Below, in pieces: positions 17,599 through 26,335 of a DNA stretch of 64,000 bases (position 1 is its first letter; the number at the start of each line of letters is the position of its first letter). The notes beneath the pieces are model-generated. The model did not search any database. It worked only from the letters and a program-made list of their open reading frames with translations, and was not told where the DNA came from. The stretch comes from Umezawaea tangerina (GTDB taxonomy: Bacteria > Actinomycetota > Actinomycetes > Mycobacteriales > Pseudonocardiaceae): assembly GCF_003002815.1 (NCBI RefSeq), contig NZ_PVTF01000002.1, positions 62,001 through 126,000 on the forward strand, in the 5' to 3' direction. The position numbers and the translations under genes are program-made.

Positions 17599-17738
17599 CG
17601 AGCACGCTCGTCCGCTCGTGCGGTCGGCTTGACTTGGGGTTTTTGGGCTTAAAATGAGTCGGCGGGCAGGCTCTACCACCTGCCCTTTTTCGCCCGACGA
17701 AGCCCAAAAAAGGGGCCCCAAGTCAAGCCGACCGCACC
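17599..17738. repeat. 140-bp nested hairpin element, copy 1
   Basis: Outer arms 17618-17650 and 17700-17737 pair over 33 bp (left arm starts GTGCGGTCGGCTTGACTTGG; right arm carries a 5-base AGGGG bulge). An inner stem GGGCAGG/CCTGCCC followed by TTTTT lies in the loop. The right half thus resembles an intrinsic terminator. TTGACT (17629-17634) and TAAAAT, 15 bases apart, resemble a promoter. It differs from copy 2 (62014-62153) at only three positions. The palindrome CGAGC-AC-GCTCG opens the element. Confidence 0.85.
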
Positions 17739-17851
17739 CGGAGACAGCTGTAGCGACACCCCGTAGACCGTGGAAGCGACACCGGGCGAGCCCCACCGCG
17801 GCTAGAACACCAGGCGACCCCCACCCACCCCACCCCCGATAAACTCCCACC
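17739..17851. repeat. right flank of hairpin element with short repeats
   Basis: TAGCGACACC and AGCGACACCGGGCGAG (17775-17790) are short related repeats; the latter recurs at 62166-62181, with similarity continuing through CGCGGCT and GGCGAC. The remainder is C/A-rich leader sequence of the gene at 17852. No ORF supported. Confidence 0.6.
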
Positions 17852-18310
17852 GTGGACGACGCCCAACTCCTCGCCCTCCTCTCCCAACGCGGCACCGTGC
17901 CCTACCCCGGCACCTGGTCGACCGCCCCACTCCCCCTCCTCCCCCACCACAACTGCACCGTCATCGCCCGCGACGACGGCATCAGCACCCTCGCCGTAGA
18001 CCGGCAAACCGGCCACGTGCACCTCTACATGGACGACGACACCGAACCCCACCTCGTCAACTCCGACATCCCCTCCCTGATCGCCTGCTCCCTGGTCTAC
18101 GAACGCGCCAGCGCCGAGGTCGACGCCATGGAAGACCGCGACGACTACCCGGACGACGACGATGACGACGAGGACGTCATGGCCCGCGCGGACGCCTTCA
18201 CCGAGGCCCTGATGGCAGAACTCCGCAGCATCGACGCACCCGCGGTAACCGACCCGGAGAGCCTCTGGTCCACCGCCGCGGAAGAACTCGGCTACGCGAT
18301 ACCGGTCTAG
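17852..18310 (+). CDS. small acidic protein, possibly SUKH-type immunity family
   Basis: 152 residues, strongly acidic with a run of Asp/Glu near residues 93-109 (DDYPDDDDDDEDVM). The pattern ISTLAVDRQTGHVHLYMDDDTEPHLVNSDIPSLIACSLVYERAS resembles SUKH-4-like immunity proteins (strand, turn, then a VNSS-like strand and helix). No toxin gene is adjacent, so an immunity role is only a family-level guess. GTG start 17852 follows the repeat element. Confidence 0.55.
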   Translation: MDDAQLLALLSQRGTVPYPGTWSTAPLPLLPHHNCTVIARDDGISTLAVDRQTGHVHLYMDDDTEPHLVNSDIPSLIACSLVYERASAEVDAMEDRDDYPDDDDDDEDVMARADAFTEALMAELRSIDAPAVTDPESLWSTAAEELGYAIPV

Positions 18311-18403
18311 ACCCCACCAATTTCGACCAACACTGAAACCACGGTGGACACCGACCAACAAGAAGCCTTGCCCCACCAAGCCATCCCTCCTTAAGTTCAA
18401 TGC

Positions 18404-20389
18404 ATGAACCAATCCACCGCCCCCCTCCCCCACGGCGTGGACCCGGCCTGGCTTCCCTCGTTCGCGTTGCGGCCACTGGGTTCCCGGCGGATCCGGATCG
18501 CCGGGAGCGGACCACTCGTCGACACAGTGCGCGGCGAGGTTGCGGCAGCGGTGGCAGAGCACGGCGGCGTACTGGTCGACAGCCAAGAACCCGTGGACCT
18601 GGACCTGATATGCGGGAACGGCGGAACAGAAGCGTTCACCGTGACACGAGAGGACAGGACCACCACAGTCCACGCGAACGGCGGCCCCGGACTGCTCTAC
18701 GGGTTCCACCACGTGGTGCGGCGCGGCGAAGCGGCGTTCGACGGGACCTGGACGGAACGGGTCGCGCCCCGGCAGGCGATCCGGATGCTGGACCACTGGG
18801 ACAACGTGGACGTCCACCCGGTGATGGGGCAGGTCGAACGCGGCTACGCGGGCGGTTCCCTGTTCTACGACAACGGGGTGGTGCGCGCCGACCTGGGCCG
18901 GGTCGCCGCCTACGCGCGGCTGCTCGCCTCCATCGGGATCAACCGGGTGGGCCTGAACAACGTGAACGTGCACCGCACGGAGGCGCGGCTGCTGACTGAC
19001 CTGCTGCCCGACGTGGTCCGGCTGGCCGCGGTGTTCCGCCCGCAGGGCATCAAGGTGTGCCTGTCGGTGAGCTTCGCCGCGCCGGTCACGCTCGGCGGAC
19101 TGGCCACCGCGGACCCGCTCGACCCCGAGGTGCGGGACTGGTGGGCGCGGACCACCGCCGACGTCTACGCGGCGATCCCCGACTTCGCGGGCTACGTGGT
19201 GAAGGCCGACTCGGAGGGGCAGCCGGGGCCGTTCGGGTACGGCCGCGACCACGCGGACGGGGCGAACGCGCTCGCGCGGGCGCTGAAGCCCTTCGGCGGC
19301 ACGGTGTTCTGGCGCGCGTTCGTCTACAACCACCGCCAGGACTGGCGGGACCGGACGACGGATCGGGCGCGGGCCGCCCACGACCACTTCGCGCCGCTGG
19401 ACGGCAGGTTCGACGACAACGTCGTCGTGCAGGTGAAGGCGGGGCCGATCGACTTCCAGACGCGCGAGCCGGTGTCACCGGTGATCGCGGCGATGCCCTC
19501 GACGCGGCTGGCCGTGGAGCTGCAGGTGACGCAGGAGTACACCGGGCACCAGAAGCACGTGTGCCACCTCGTGCCGCTGTGGCGGGAGATGCTCTCGTTC
19601 CGGCCGTGGGGCGAGGAGGAGGGCACGGTCGCGGACATCGCGGCCGGGCGGGCGAGCGGGCCCGCGGGCGGCGTGGTGGCCGTGTCCAACGCGGGCGACG
19701 ACCCGTTCTGGACCGGGCACCCGTTGGCGCAGGCCAACCTCTACGGGTTCGGCAGGCTCGCGTGGGACGACCGGCTGACCTCCGCGGAGGTCCTGGACGA
19801 GTGGATCGGCCTGACGTTCGCCGACCCGGACGTCCGCGGACCGCTGCACCGGCTCGTGGACGACTCCTGGCGCACCTACGAGAAGTACACCGCGCCGCTG
19901 GGCGTCGGCTTCATGGTCCGCCCCGGCGGCCACTACGGGCCCGACGTGGACGGGTACGAGTACTCCCCCTGGGGCACCTACCACTTCGCCGACCGCGACG
20001 GCGTCGGCGTCGACCGCACCCGCGCGACCGGGACCGGGTTCACCGGGCAGTTCCCACCGCCCTGGCGGAACCTCTACGAGTCGCCGGAGACCTGCCCGGA
20101 CGAGCTGCTGCTGTTCTTCCACCACGTCCCGTACGGCCACGTCCTGCACTCGGGCACCACGGTCGTCCAGCACATCTACGACACCCACTTCGACGGCCGC
20201 GAGGAGGTGGTCCGGATGGCCGCCACCTGGGCGGAGCTGGAGGGCCGGGTGCCAGCGTCGACGTTCCGGCGGGTCACCGAGCTGCTCGGCGAGCAGCTCC
20301 GGTCCGCCACCGAGTGGCGCGACCAGGTGAACACCTACTTCCACCGCAAGTCCGGCGTGCCCGACGCTCGCGGCCGTCGGATCTACTGA
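18404..20389 (+). CDS. GH67 alpha-glucuronidase
   Basis: 661 residues, no signal peptide, so intracellular. Removes (4-O-methyl)glucuronic acid from the non-reducing end of aldouronic acids derived from glucuronoxylan. The acid Glu271 is in VKADSEGQPGP; the base pair Asp350 (KAGPIDFQ) and Glu378 (VTQEYTGHQKH) are spaced by 28 residues, as in Cellvibrio GlcA67A (Asp365/Glu393). Family blocks RMLDHWDN, GRVAAYARLLASIGINRVGLNNVN and RPWGEEE are intact. No clear ribosome site precedes ATG 18404. It converges on the GH42 gene with a 7-bp overlap. Confidence 0.96.
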   Translation: MNQSTAPLPHGVDPAWLPSFALRPLGSRRIRIAGSGPLVDTVRGEVAAAVAEHGGVLVDSQEPVDLDLICGNGGTEAFTVTREDRTTTVHANGGPGLLYGFHHVVRRGEAAFDGTWTERVAPRQAIRMLDHWDNVDVHPVMGQVERGYAGGSLFYDNGVVRADLGRVAAYARLLASIGINRVGLNNVNVHRTEARLLTDLLPDVVRLAAVFRPQGIKVCLSVSFAAPVTLGGLATADPLDPEVRDWWARTTADVYAAIPDFAGYVVKADSEGQPGPFGYGRDHADGANALARALKPFGGTVFWRAFVYNHRQDWRDRTTDRARAAHDHFAPLDGRFDDNVVVQVKAGPIDFQTREPVSPVIAAMPSTRLAVELQVTQEYTGHQKHVCHLVPLWREMLSFRPWGEEEGTVADIAAGRASGPAGGVVAVSNAGDDPFWTGHPLAQANLYGFGRLAWDDRLTSAEVLDEWIGLTFADPDVRGPLHRLVDDSWRTYEKYTAPLGVGFMVRPGGHYGPDVDGYEYSPWGTYHFADRDGVGVDRTRATGTGFTGQFPPPWRNLYESPETCPDELLLFFHHVPYGHVLHSGTTVVQHIYDTHFDGREEVVRMAATWAELEGRVPASTFRRVTELLGEQLRSATEWRDQVNTYFHRKSGVPDARGRRIY

Positions 20390-22398
20390 CAGCGCAGCAG
20401 GACCACGGCCGTCGGGGCCAGCGCCAGGTCGTCCCCGGCGGTGAACGCTCGCCCGCCGAGCAGGTCGACACCACCCGCCGGACACGGCACGGTGACCGCG
20501 GAACCGCTGTGGTTCAACACGAACACGTACCGCTCCCCCGCCACCGTGACGCGCTCGGCGACCTCGACGCCCGGCACGTCGGCCAGCGGCCCGACCAGCC
20601 GGTGCTCGGCCAGCACGGACCGCACCACGGCCGCGACACCCGAGTCGTCGAGGAAGGTGCCGACGTACCAGGCACTCCCCCGCCCCCGCGCGGCGCGGGT
20701 GACCGCCGGAGTCCCGGCGTAGAAGTCGGCGCCGTAGGTGCCGAGCACCTCCGCCGACTCCGGCACGACCACCTCGAACACGTGCCGGGCGTCGTGCGCG
20801 GCACCGCCGAACGACACCGGGTTCACCACGTCCGGCGGCTGCGCGTCGGTCTCCTCCACCCGCACCCCGAGCAGGCCCGCGAACGACCCCGGCACGTCGG
20901 CCAGGAACGCGTTGTCGTCCTCGTCCACCCGGCCGGACAGCGCCGTGGTCAGGAACGACCCGCCGCGGTCCACCAGGTCCCACACCCGCTCGGGGAGGTC
21001 GCCCTTCACCATGTGCAGCAACGGTGCCACGACCACGTCGTAGCGGGTGAGGTCGGCCGTCACCGGCAGCACGTCGAGCGGGACGCCCGCCTGCCACAGC
21101 GCGCGGTGGTAGGCGGTGACCACGTCGAGGTAGCGCACGTGGCGGTTCGGCCCGTCGGACATCTCGACCGCCCACCAGCTGTCCCAGTCGACCAGCAGCG
21201 CCACGCGCGCGGGTGTCCGGGCGCCCAGCACCGCGTCGCCGACCCGTGCCAGCTCGGCACCGAGCTCGGCGACCTCGCGGAAGACCCGCGTGTCGGTCCT
21301 GCCCGCGTGGTCGAGCACCGCCCCGTGGTACTTCTCGCAGGCACCCCGCGAGTTGCGCATCTGGAAGTACAGGACGGCGTCCGCGCCGTGCGCCACCGAC
21401 TGCCACGACCACAACCGCAGCACACCCGGCCGTTTGACGGGGTTGACGTCCCGGCTCGCGGTCGTCGACGGGGTCTGCTCCATGACCCAGAACGGCTTCC
21501 CGCCCTTGAGCCCGCGGACGAGCCCGTGCGCCAACGCCATCCGCGCGGCCGTGCGCACCGGTGACGGGTCCGCGGGCGGGTAGTTGTCCCAGGACGCGAA
21601 GTCCAGGTGCGGTGCCCACCGGTGGTAGTCGACGGGCTGGTAGAGGCCCATCAGGTTCGTCGTGACGGGTGTGGTCGGCACGTGCTCGCGGATCGCGGCC
21701 TTCTCCGCGAGGAACCCGCCGAGCAGCGCGTCGGACATGAACCGCCGGTAGTCCAGGGTGATCCCCTGGAACGCCGTGTGGTCCGGTCCGCGCCAGTGCT
21801 CCGACAGCGCGTTCGGCGGCGGGATCTGCTCCCAGTCGGTGAACGTGTGCGACCAGAACACCGTGTTCCACGCGTGGTTCAGCCGGTCGAGGTCGCCGTA
21901 GGACTTCCGCAGCCAGTCCCGGAAAGCCGCGCCGCACGCCGGGCACCAGCACGCGCCGCCGTACTCGTTGCCGACGTGCCAGGCCACGACGGCCTTGTTG
22001 GCGCCGTAGCGGTCGGCGAGCCGCCCGGCCAACGCCGACGACAGCCTGCGGAAGTCCGAAGAGGACGGACACGCGTTGTGCCGCTGCCCGTAGACGTGCC
22101 TGCGCCCCTCGAAGTCCACCCGGCACGCGTCCGGGTAGGCGTGAGCGAGCCAGGGCGGCATCGCACCGGTGGGCGTGGCGAGCACGATCCTCTTGCCCTC
22201 CGCGGTGGCGCGCCCGACGATCGCGTCCATCACGGCGAAGTCGTAGCGGTCCTCCGCCGGTTGCAGGTGCGCCCAGGCGAAGACGCCGACGGTCAGGGTG
22301 TCGATGCCCGCCAGTGCGAACGCCCGGTAGTCGGCGTCCCACACCTCCCGCGGCCACTGCTCCGGGTTGTAGTCGCCGCCGTAGCCGATCCGCGTCAT
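20383..22398 (-). CDS. GH42 beta-galactosidase-type enzyme
   Basis: 671 residues, cytoplasmic. GH42 start (YGGDYNPEQWP), acid/base Glu145 in WHVGNEYG, nucleophile Glu307 in FWVMEQTPS. Cys110 and the ACWCPAC cluster (Cys150, 152, 155) form the zinc site of bacterial GH42 enzymes. Followed by the trimerisation and C-terminal beta domains. Its ATG overlaps the YesL-like gene stop (ATGA). In this xylan operon it may act on galactosyl or arabinosyl side groups; the exact sugar is not readable from sequence. Confidence 0.95.
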   Translation of the reverse strand: MTRIGYGGDYNPEQWPREVWDADYRAFALAGIDTLTVGVFAWAHLQPAEDRYDFAVMDAIVGRATAEGKRIVLATPTGAMPPWLAHAYPDACRVDFEGRRHVYGQRHNACPSSSDFRRLSSALAGRLADRYGANKAVVAWHVGNEYGGACWCPACGAAFRDWLRKSYGDLDRLNHAWNTVFWSHTFTDWEQIPPPNALSEHWRGPDHTAFQGITLDYRRFMSDALLGGFLAEKAAIREHVPTTPVTTNLMGLYQPVDYHRWAPHLDFASWDNYPPADPSPVRTAARMALAHGLVRGLKGGKPFWVMEQTPSTTASRDVNPVKRPGVLRLWSWQSVAHGADAVLYFQMRNSRGACEKYHGAVLDHAGRTDTRVFREVAELGAELARVGDAVLGARTPARVALLVDWDSWWAVEMSDGPNRHVRYLDVVTAYHRALWQAGVPLDVLPVTADLTRYDVVVAPLLHMVKGDLPERVWDLVDRGGSFLTTALSGRVDEDDNAFLADVPGSFAGLLGVRVEETDAQPPDVVNPVSFGGAAHDARHVFEVVVPESAEVLGTYGADFYAGTPAVTRAARGRGSAWYVGTFLDDSGVAAVVRSVLAEHRLVGPLADVPGVEVAERVTVAGERYVFVLNHSGSAVTVPCPAGGVDLLGGRAFTAGDDLALAPTAVVLLRCQ

Positions 22399-23081
22399 GC
22401 GGTGAACCTCCCGGTGGCGTCGCGCAGCACCGGGTCGGCGTTGCGCAGCAGGACGAACGTGCCGGGCGAGGCCAGCAGGACGAGCACCCAGTCGGAGGTC
22501 AGGGCCACGATGCCGACGGCGGCGACGACCAGCGACAGCGTGCCGAGCGCGACCGCCGGGCGGGCGCCGAGGTAGTAGCCCGCCAGCCGCACGAGGTCGC
22601 GCGTCCGCAGCGACAGCGCGGAGGACAGCACGAGGGCCTGCGCGGCCCACACCAGCACACCCAGCGCGACCAGGACCAGCACCGGGCCGTACCCCGCGGG
22701 CACGCCCGCCGCGTCCAGGTTGGCCAGGGTGAAGCCGATCAGGGTGAGCACCGCGAGCGTCGGCACCCACCAGCGCAGCACGTCGAGCCAGTTGAGCCGG
22801 TAGCCGCGCCGGAAGTGCCGGGCGGGCGCCAGGTCCCGGTCGGTGCGGAACACCCGCCAGGCGAAGACCGCGGCCGACAGCGCGGGGGCCACCGGTACGA
22901 AGCACAGGCCGATCAGCGGCGCGTTCCCCTCGCCGCCCGCCAGGAGCACGACCGCGACCAGCGCGGGCGCGGTCGTCAGCACCAGCAGCACCTCGACGAC
23001 CAGGAACCAGTACACGACGGCCGACACGCGCGACAGGAGGTCGCCGCCGATCTCGGCGGCCGGGTCCGAGGTGGCCGTCAC
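22395..23081 (-). CDS. YesL/DUF624-like integral membrane protein
   Basis: 228 residues with six hydrophobic segments (YWFLVVEVLLVLTTAPALVAVVLL first; ends DWVLVLLASPGTFVLLRNADPV). DUF624/YesL-type proteins are regularly found in Lpl-type oligosaccharide uptake operons; role unknown, perhaps linked to transporter assembly. GTG 23081 overlaps the GH39 stop (GTGA), and its stop overlaps the GH42 start, so the three genes form one coupled block. Confidence 0.7.
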   Translation of the reverse strand: MTATSDPAAEIGGDLLSRVSAVVYWFLVVEVLLVLTTAPALVAVVLLAGGEGNAPLIGLCFVPVAPALSAAVFAWRVFRTDRDLAPARHFRRGYRLNWLDVLRWWVPTLAVLTLIGFTLANLDAAGVPAGYGPVLVLVALGVLVWAAQALVLSSALSLRTRDLVRLAGYYLGARPAVALGTLSLVVAAVGIVALTSDWVLVLLASPGTFVLLRNADPVLRDATGRFTA

Positions 23082-24592
23082 CGCTCGTGCTCCGCGACGA
23101 GCCGGTCGTCGGAGCCGCCGAGCAGCCGCCGGTCGTCCAGCCCGGTGTGCTCCTGCGGGCGCACCGGGCGCACCTCGACGAAGGTGATCTCGTGCCGCGC
23201 CAACGGGAGCACCAGCTCCACCCGTCCGCCGTCGACCGCGAGCGACCGGTGCTCCACCGCCGGACGGGCGCAGTCGCGCAGCAGGTCGAACGTCCTGGTG
23301 TCCGGCGAGTCCGGCCTGCCGAGCTCGCGCCAGGCCGCGAACGCGTTGCCGTCGTGCTCGTTCACCCGTTCCCGGCGGACGAACGCGCGGGTCCCGACCA
23401 CCGGGACCGAGACCCGGACCTCGTGCCGGTCCGGCACGTCCGGCGCGGCCGTCCCGCCGACGGGCTGCCACGCCAGCACCGTGACCCGCCCGTCGTCGTC
23501 CGCGCAGACCAGGTGGTCCTCGCCGCAGGCGAGGACGAGCGGGCCCATGCGGGCCAGGAAGGCGTAGAGGTGGTAGGTCGGCTTCGGGACCTGCCGGTGG
23601 GTGAGCAGGCCGAAACCGCCGTGGAACACCGAGGTCGGCACGTCGACCTCCTCGAACACGTCGCAGAACGTCCAGTAGGAGTAGGAGTCCACGAGGTCGA
23701 GGCCGCCGACCAGGACCGGTGCCAGGTACGCGGCGTGGTAGGCCGTGTCGTGGATCGGGTTGTCCGGCCGGTAGGAGGAGTTGAACTCGGTGATGTGCAC
23801 CGGGAGCCCGGCCAGCGCCGTGCCCGCCAGGTGCTTGCGCGGCGCGTCGAACTGGTCGAGCAGCGAGCTGGGCGGCTCCAGCGTCTGGTAGGTGCCGAAC
23901 GGGATGTGCTGCGCGGGACCGGAGGAGTAGGCGTGCCTGCTGACGAAGTCGACCGGCACGTCCCGGCGGGTGGCGAAGTCGGCGAACGGCGCCCACCAGT
24001 CGTCGGAGCCGGGCGACAGGGCGGGCCCGCCGACCTGGAGGCCAGCGTCGACGTCCTTCACCGCCCGCGCGGTGGTCTCGTAGAGCCGGAAGTACGCCTC
24101 CTGGTCGGCGTCCTTCCAGAACTCCACCAGGTTCGGCTCGTTCCACACCTCGATGGGCCAGGTGCGCACCTCGTCGACGCCGTAGCGGTCGACCAGGTGC
24201 AGGACCACCGCGCGCACCAGTGCCGCCCACTCGCTGGGGTAGCGCGGCGGGGTGATGTTGCCCTTCCACCAGAACACCGTGTCGTCGCCGGAGGCCAGCG
24301 AGGACGGCATGAACCCCAGCTCCACGAACGGCCGCACACCCAGCTCCAGGTAGGTGTCGAACACCTGGTCCAGGTAGGTGAACGAGTACCGCGTGCCACC
24401 GTCCACAGCGGACTTCCGGTGCACGCCCATGTCGTCGGACAGCAGCCCGTGGCCGCGGATGTGGCGGAAGCCGATGTCGCGCTGCACGAGCGCGAGCGAC
24501 TCCCGGTAGTCCGATCTCAGCGCCAGGTTGAGCCGTCCCGTGCCGACGCAGTGGCGCCACGAGTCGGACAGGCGTGCGGTGGTGGGTTCCAC
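23078..24592 (-). CDS. GH39 beta-xylosidase
   Basis: 504 residues, no signal peptide. GH39 enzymes release xylose from the non-reducing end of xylo-oligosaccharides. Acid/base Glu152 in EVWNEPN, nucleophile Glu269 in VHITEFNSSY, and the GH39 N-terminus WRHCVGTGRLNLALRSDY. GTG start 24592 is set by GGGGAGGG 6 bp upstream. A hairpin separates it from the binding-protein gene, so expression is likely lower than that of the importer. Confidence 0.94.
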   Translation of the reverse strand: MEPTTARLSDSWRHCVGTGRLNLALRSDYRESLALVQRDIGFRHIRGHGLLSDDMGVHRKSAVDGGTRYSFTYLDQVFDTYLELGVRPFVELGFMPSSLASGDDTVFWWKGNITPPRYPSEWAALVRAVVLHLVDRYGVDEVRTWPIEVWNEPNLVEFWKDADQEAYFRLYETTARAVKDVDAGLQVGGPALSPGSDDWWAPFADFATRRDVPVDFVSRHAYSSGPAQHIPFGTYQTLEPPSSLLDQFDAPRKHLAGTALAGLPVHITEFNSSYRPDNPIHDTAYHAAYLAPVLVGGLDLVDSYSYWTFCDVFEEVDVPTSVFHGGFGLLTHRQVPKPTYHLYAFLARMGPLVLACGEDHLVCADDDGRVTVLAWQPVGGTAAPDVPDRHEVRVSVPVVGTRAFVRRERVNEHDGNAFAAWRELGRPDSPDTRTFDLLRDCARPAVEHRSLAVDGGRVELVLPLARHEITFVEVRPVRPQEHTGLDDRRLLGGSDDRLVAEHER

Positions 24593-24622
24593 GGTGGCCC
24601 TCCCCTGCGTGCGTGCGGATGG

Positions 24623-24651
24623 GCGGGCCGGTCGCGGGAGGACCGGCCCGC
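24623..24651 (-). terminator. intra-operon hairpin after binding-protein gene
   Basis: GCGGGCCGGTC (24623-24633) pairs with GACCGGCCCGC (24641-24651) through a 7-base loop: an 11-bp perfect stem, 6 bp after the lipoprotein stop. It probably acts as a partial terminator or 3' stabiliser that raises the level of the binding protein over the downstream hydrolases. Confidence 0.75.
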
Positions 24652-24656
24652 GGTGG

Positions 24657-26282
24657 TCAGCCGTTCTTCTGCTTGTACCGCTCGTAGGCGGTGTTGACGA
24701 GCTGCACGTACTGGCCCATGCCCTTGCCGTCCAGCTCCTTGACGTAGGCGTCCCAGGTGGACAGGTCGCGGTCGCCGAGGATGAACTGGAGGGTCGCCTG
24801 CTTGGTGAGGTCCTTGAGCGGGGTCTCCCAGAGCGTGGCCTGCTCGCGCTCGGCGTCGGTGAACGGGCTGGGCGGGGCGAGCGGCAGGTTCCTCTTGGCG
24901 GACATGGCCTTCTGGAAGGCGACCTCCTCCTCGGTGAACATTGACTGGAGCAGCTCGGTGCTGCCGCCGTAGGCGAAGACGCCGCCCTGGAAGCCGAAGT
25001 CCTTCTGCAGCTTCTTCGGGGCGTCGGGGTTCATGCCGCCGAACCCGATGTCGGACTTGAGCGCCCGCTTGCCGGTCGCGTCCTTGTCGTAGGTGGTCCC
25101 GACGACGCCCCACTTGACGAACTCGGCGCCCTCGTCGGAGTACCAGAGCCAGTCGACGAACTGCATCATCGCCACGAACTTGTCGCTCTGCAGCGCCTTG
25201 GCGGAGATCATCAGGCCGTTCTCCAGCCTGGTGACCCGCATGACGTCGCCCTGGGGACCGGCCGGGAGCGGGATCTTCGCGACCGTGGCGCCGGGGATGT
25301 TCTTGAGGCCGGGGCGGTAGTCGTTGACGATGGTCTGGGCGTTGCTGCTGATCGCGTAGGACTTGCCGGTGGCGAACTTCTGGATCGCGGGCTCGTCCTT
25401 CTGCGTGAAGCTCTCCGGGTCCATCAGCCCCTCGGCCACCAGCTTGTGGAAGTACTCCACCAGCTTGCGGTACTCCGGGGTCGCCCCGGTGTAGGCGAAC
25501 TTCTTGCCGCCCTCGTCGAACTGCGACTGCTCGTAGCCCCACCCCGCGGTGGTGCCGAACGTCTGCGCGGCGACGTTGAGGATGCTGTTGCCCTCGAACC
25601 GGTCCGACAGCTGGTAGCTGTCCGGGTGCGCCGCCTTGATCGCCTTGAGGACGGTGTAGACCTCGTCCCACGTCTTCGGCGCGGCCAGGCCCAGCCTGGT
25701 CAGCTCGTCGGTGCGGAAGGCCAGCGTGTAGTCCGGCCACGGCGCCTCGTGCACGCCGGGCAGCAGGTAGAACTTGCCGTCGTCCTGGCGCAGCGTGTCG
25801 AGCTCCGGCTGGAGCTTCCACTTCTCGATCTTCGCCTTCAGGTTCGGCATCAGGTCGAGGTAGTCGCTCACCGGGAGGATCGCGCCCGACGCGACGAACG
25901 CGTCCTCCTGGTTGGGGTAGGTCTTGGCGATGATCTCCGGCGCGTCGCCCGCGCCCACGACCAGGCTGCGCTTCTGCTCGTAGTCGCTCATCGGCACGAT
26001 CGTCGGCTTGACCTTGACGTTCGTCCGGCCGGTGATCTCCGACCAGAGCAACCAGTCGTCCTTCACCGGGTAGTTCGGGTGGTCGCTGTAGAGCACCCGG
26101 AGCTCGACCGGCTCGGTGGCCTTGAACCGGTCGCCCGCCTTGTAGTCGGTCATCGCGGCGACGCGCTTGCCGTCGAGGTCCGCTCCCCCCGCGGCCCCCT
26201 CCTCCCCGCTGCACGCCGCCAGGCCTGCCACCAGCCCGGCGGCGGTCAACGCCGCGAGTACGCGGTTCCACTTCGTTCGCAT
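24657..26282 (-). CDS. LipO/LplA-type oligosaccharide-binding lipoprotein
   Basis: 541 residues with lipoprotein signal MRTKWNRVLAALTAAGLVAGLAACSG (Cys24) and GAGGAGAG before ATG 26282. Large family 1 binding protein of the LplA/YtcQ type (YPVKDDWLLWSEITGRTNVKV near the N-terminus; FTDAEREQATLWETPLKDLTKQATLQFILGDRDLSTWDAYVKEL at the end). In the aldouronate utilisation locus of Paenibacillus the orthologous system imports methylglucuronoxylotriose; the surrounding GH67/GH39 genes point to the same ligand class here. Confidence 0.93.
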   Translation of the reverse strand: MRTKWNRVLAALTAAGLVAGLAACSGEEGAAGGADLDGKRVAAMTDYKAGDRFKATEPVELRVLYSDHPNYPVKDDWLLWSEITGRTNVKVKPTIVPMSDYEQKRSLVVGAGDAPEIIAKTYPNQEDAFVASGAILPVSDYLDLMPNLKAKIEKWKLQPELDTLRQDDGKFYLLPGVHEAPWPDYTLAFRTDELTRLGLAAPKTWDEVYTVLKAIKAAHPDSYQLSDRFEGNSILNVAAQTFGTTAGWGYEQSQFDEGGKKFAYTGATPEYRKLVEYFHKLVAEGLMDPESFTQKDEPAIQKFATGKSYAISSNAQTIVNDYRPGLKNIPGATVAKIPLPAGPQGDVMRVTRLENGLMISAKALQSDKFVAMMQFVDWLWYSDEGAEFVKWGVVGTTYDKDATGKRALKSDIGFGGMNPDAPKKLQKDFGFQGGVFAYGGSTELLQSMFTEEEVAFQKAMSAKRNLPLAPPSPFTDAEREQATLWETPLKDLTKQATLQFILGDRDLSTWDAYVKELDGKGMGQYVQLVNTAYERYKQKNG

Positions 26283-26335
26283 CGTGCTCTCCTCAAGAGG
26301 TGTGACTCCGTCGTCGACCCGGGAGGTGGTGCGCC

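Noticed and set aside
17599-17738. Hairpin element as a tRNA, or as an insertion-sequence end pair
   Set aside because: No cloverleaf or T-loop sequence; 140 bp is too short for a transposase and no direct target duplication is visible.
17428-17895. Minus-strand ORF across the repeat region, resembling one at 61990-62349
   Set aside because: The similarity comes from the repeated palindromic DNA; no start signals or family support.
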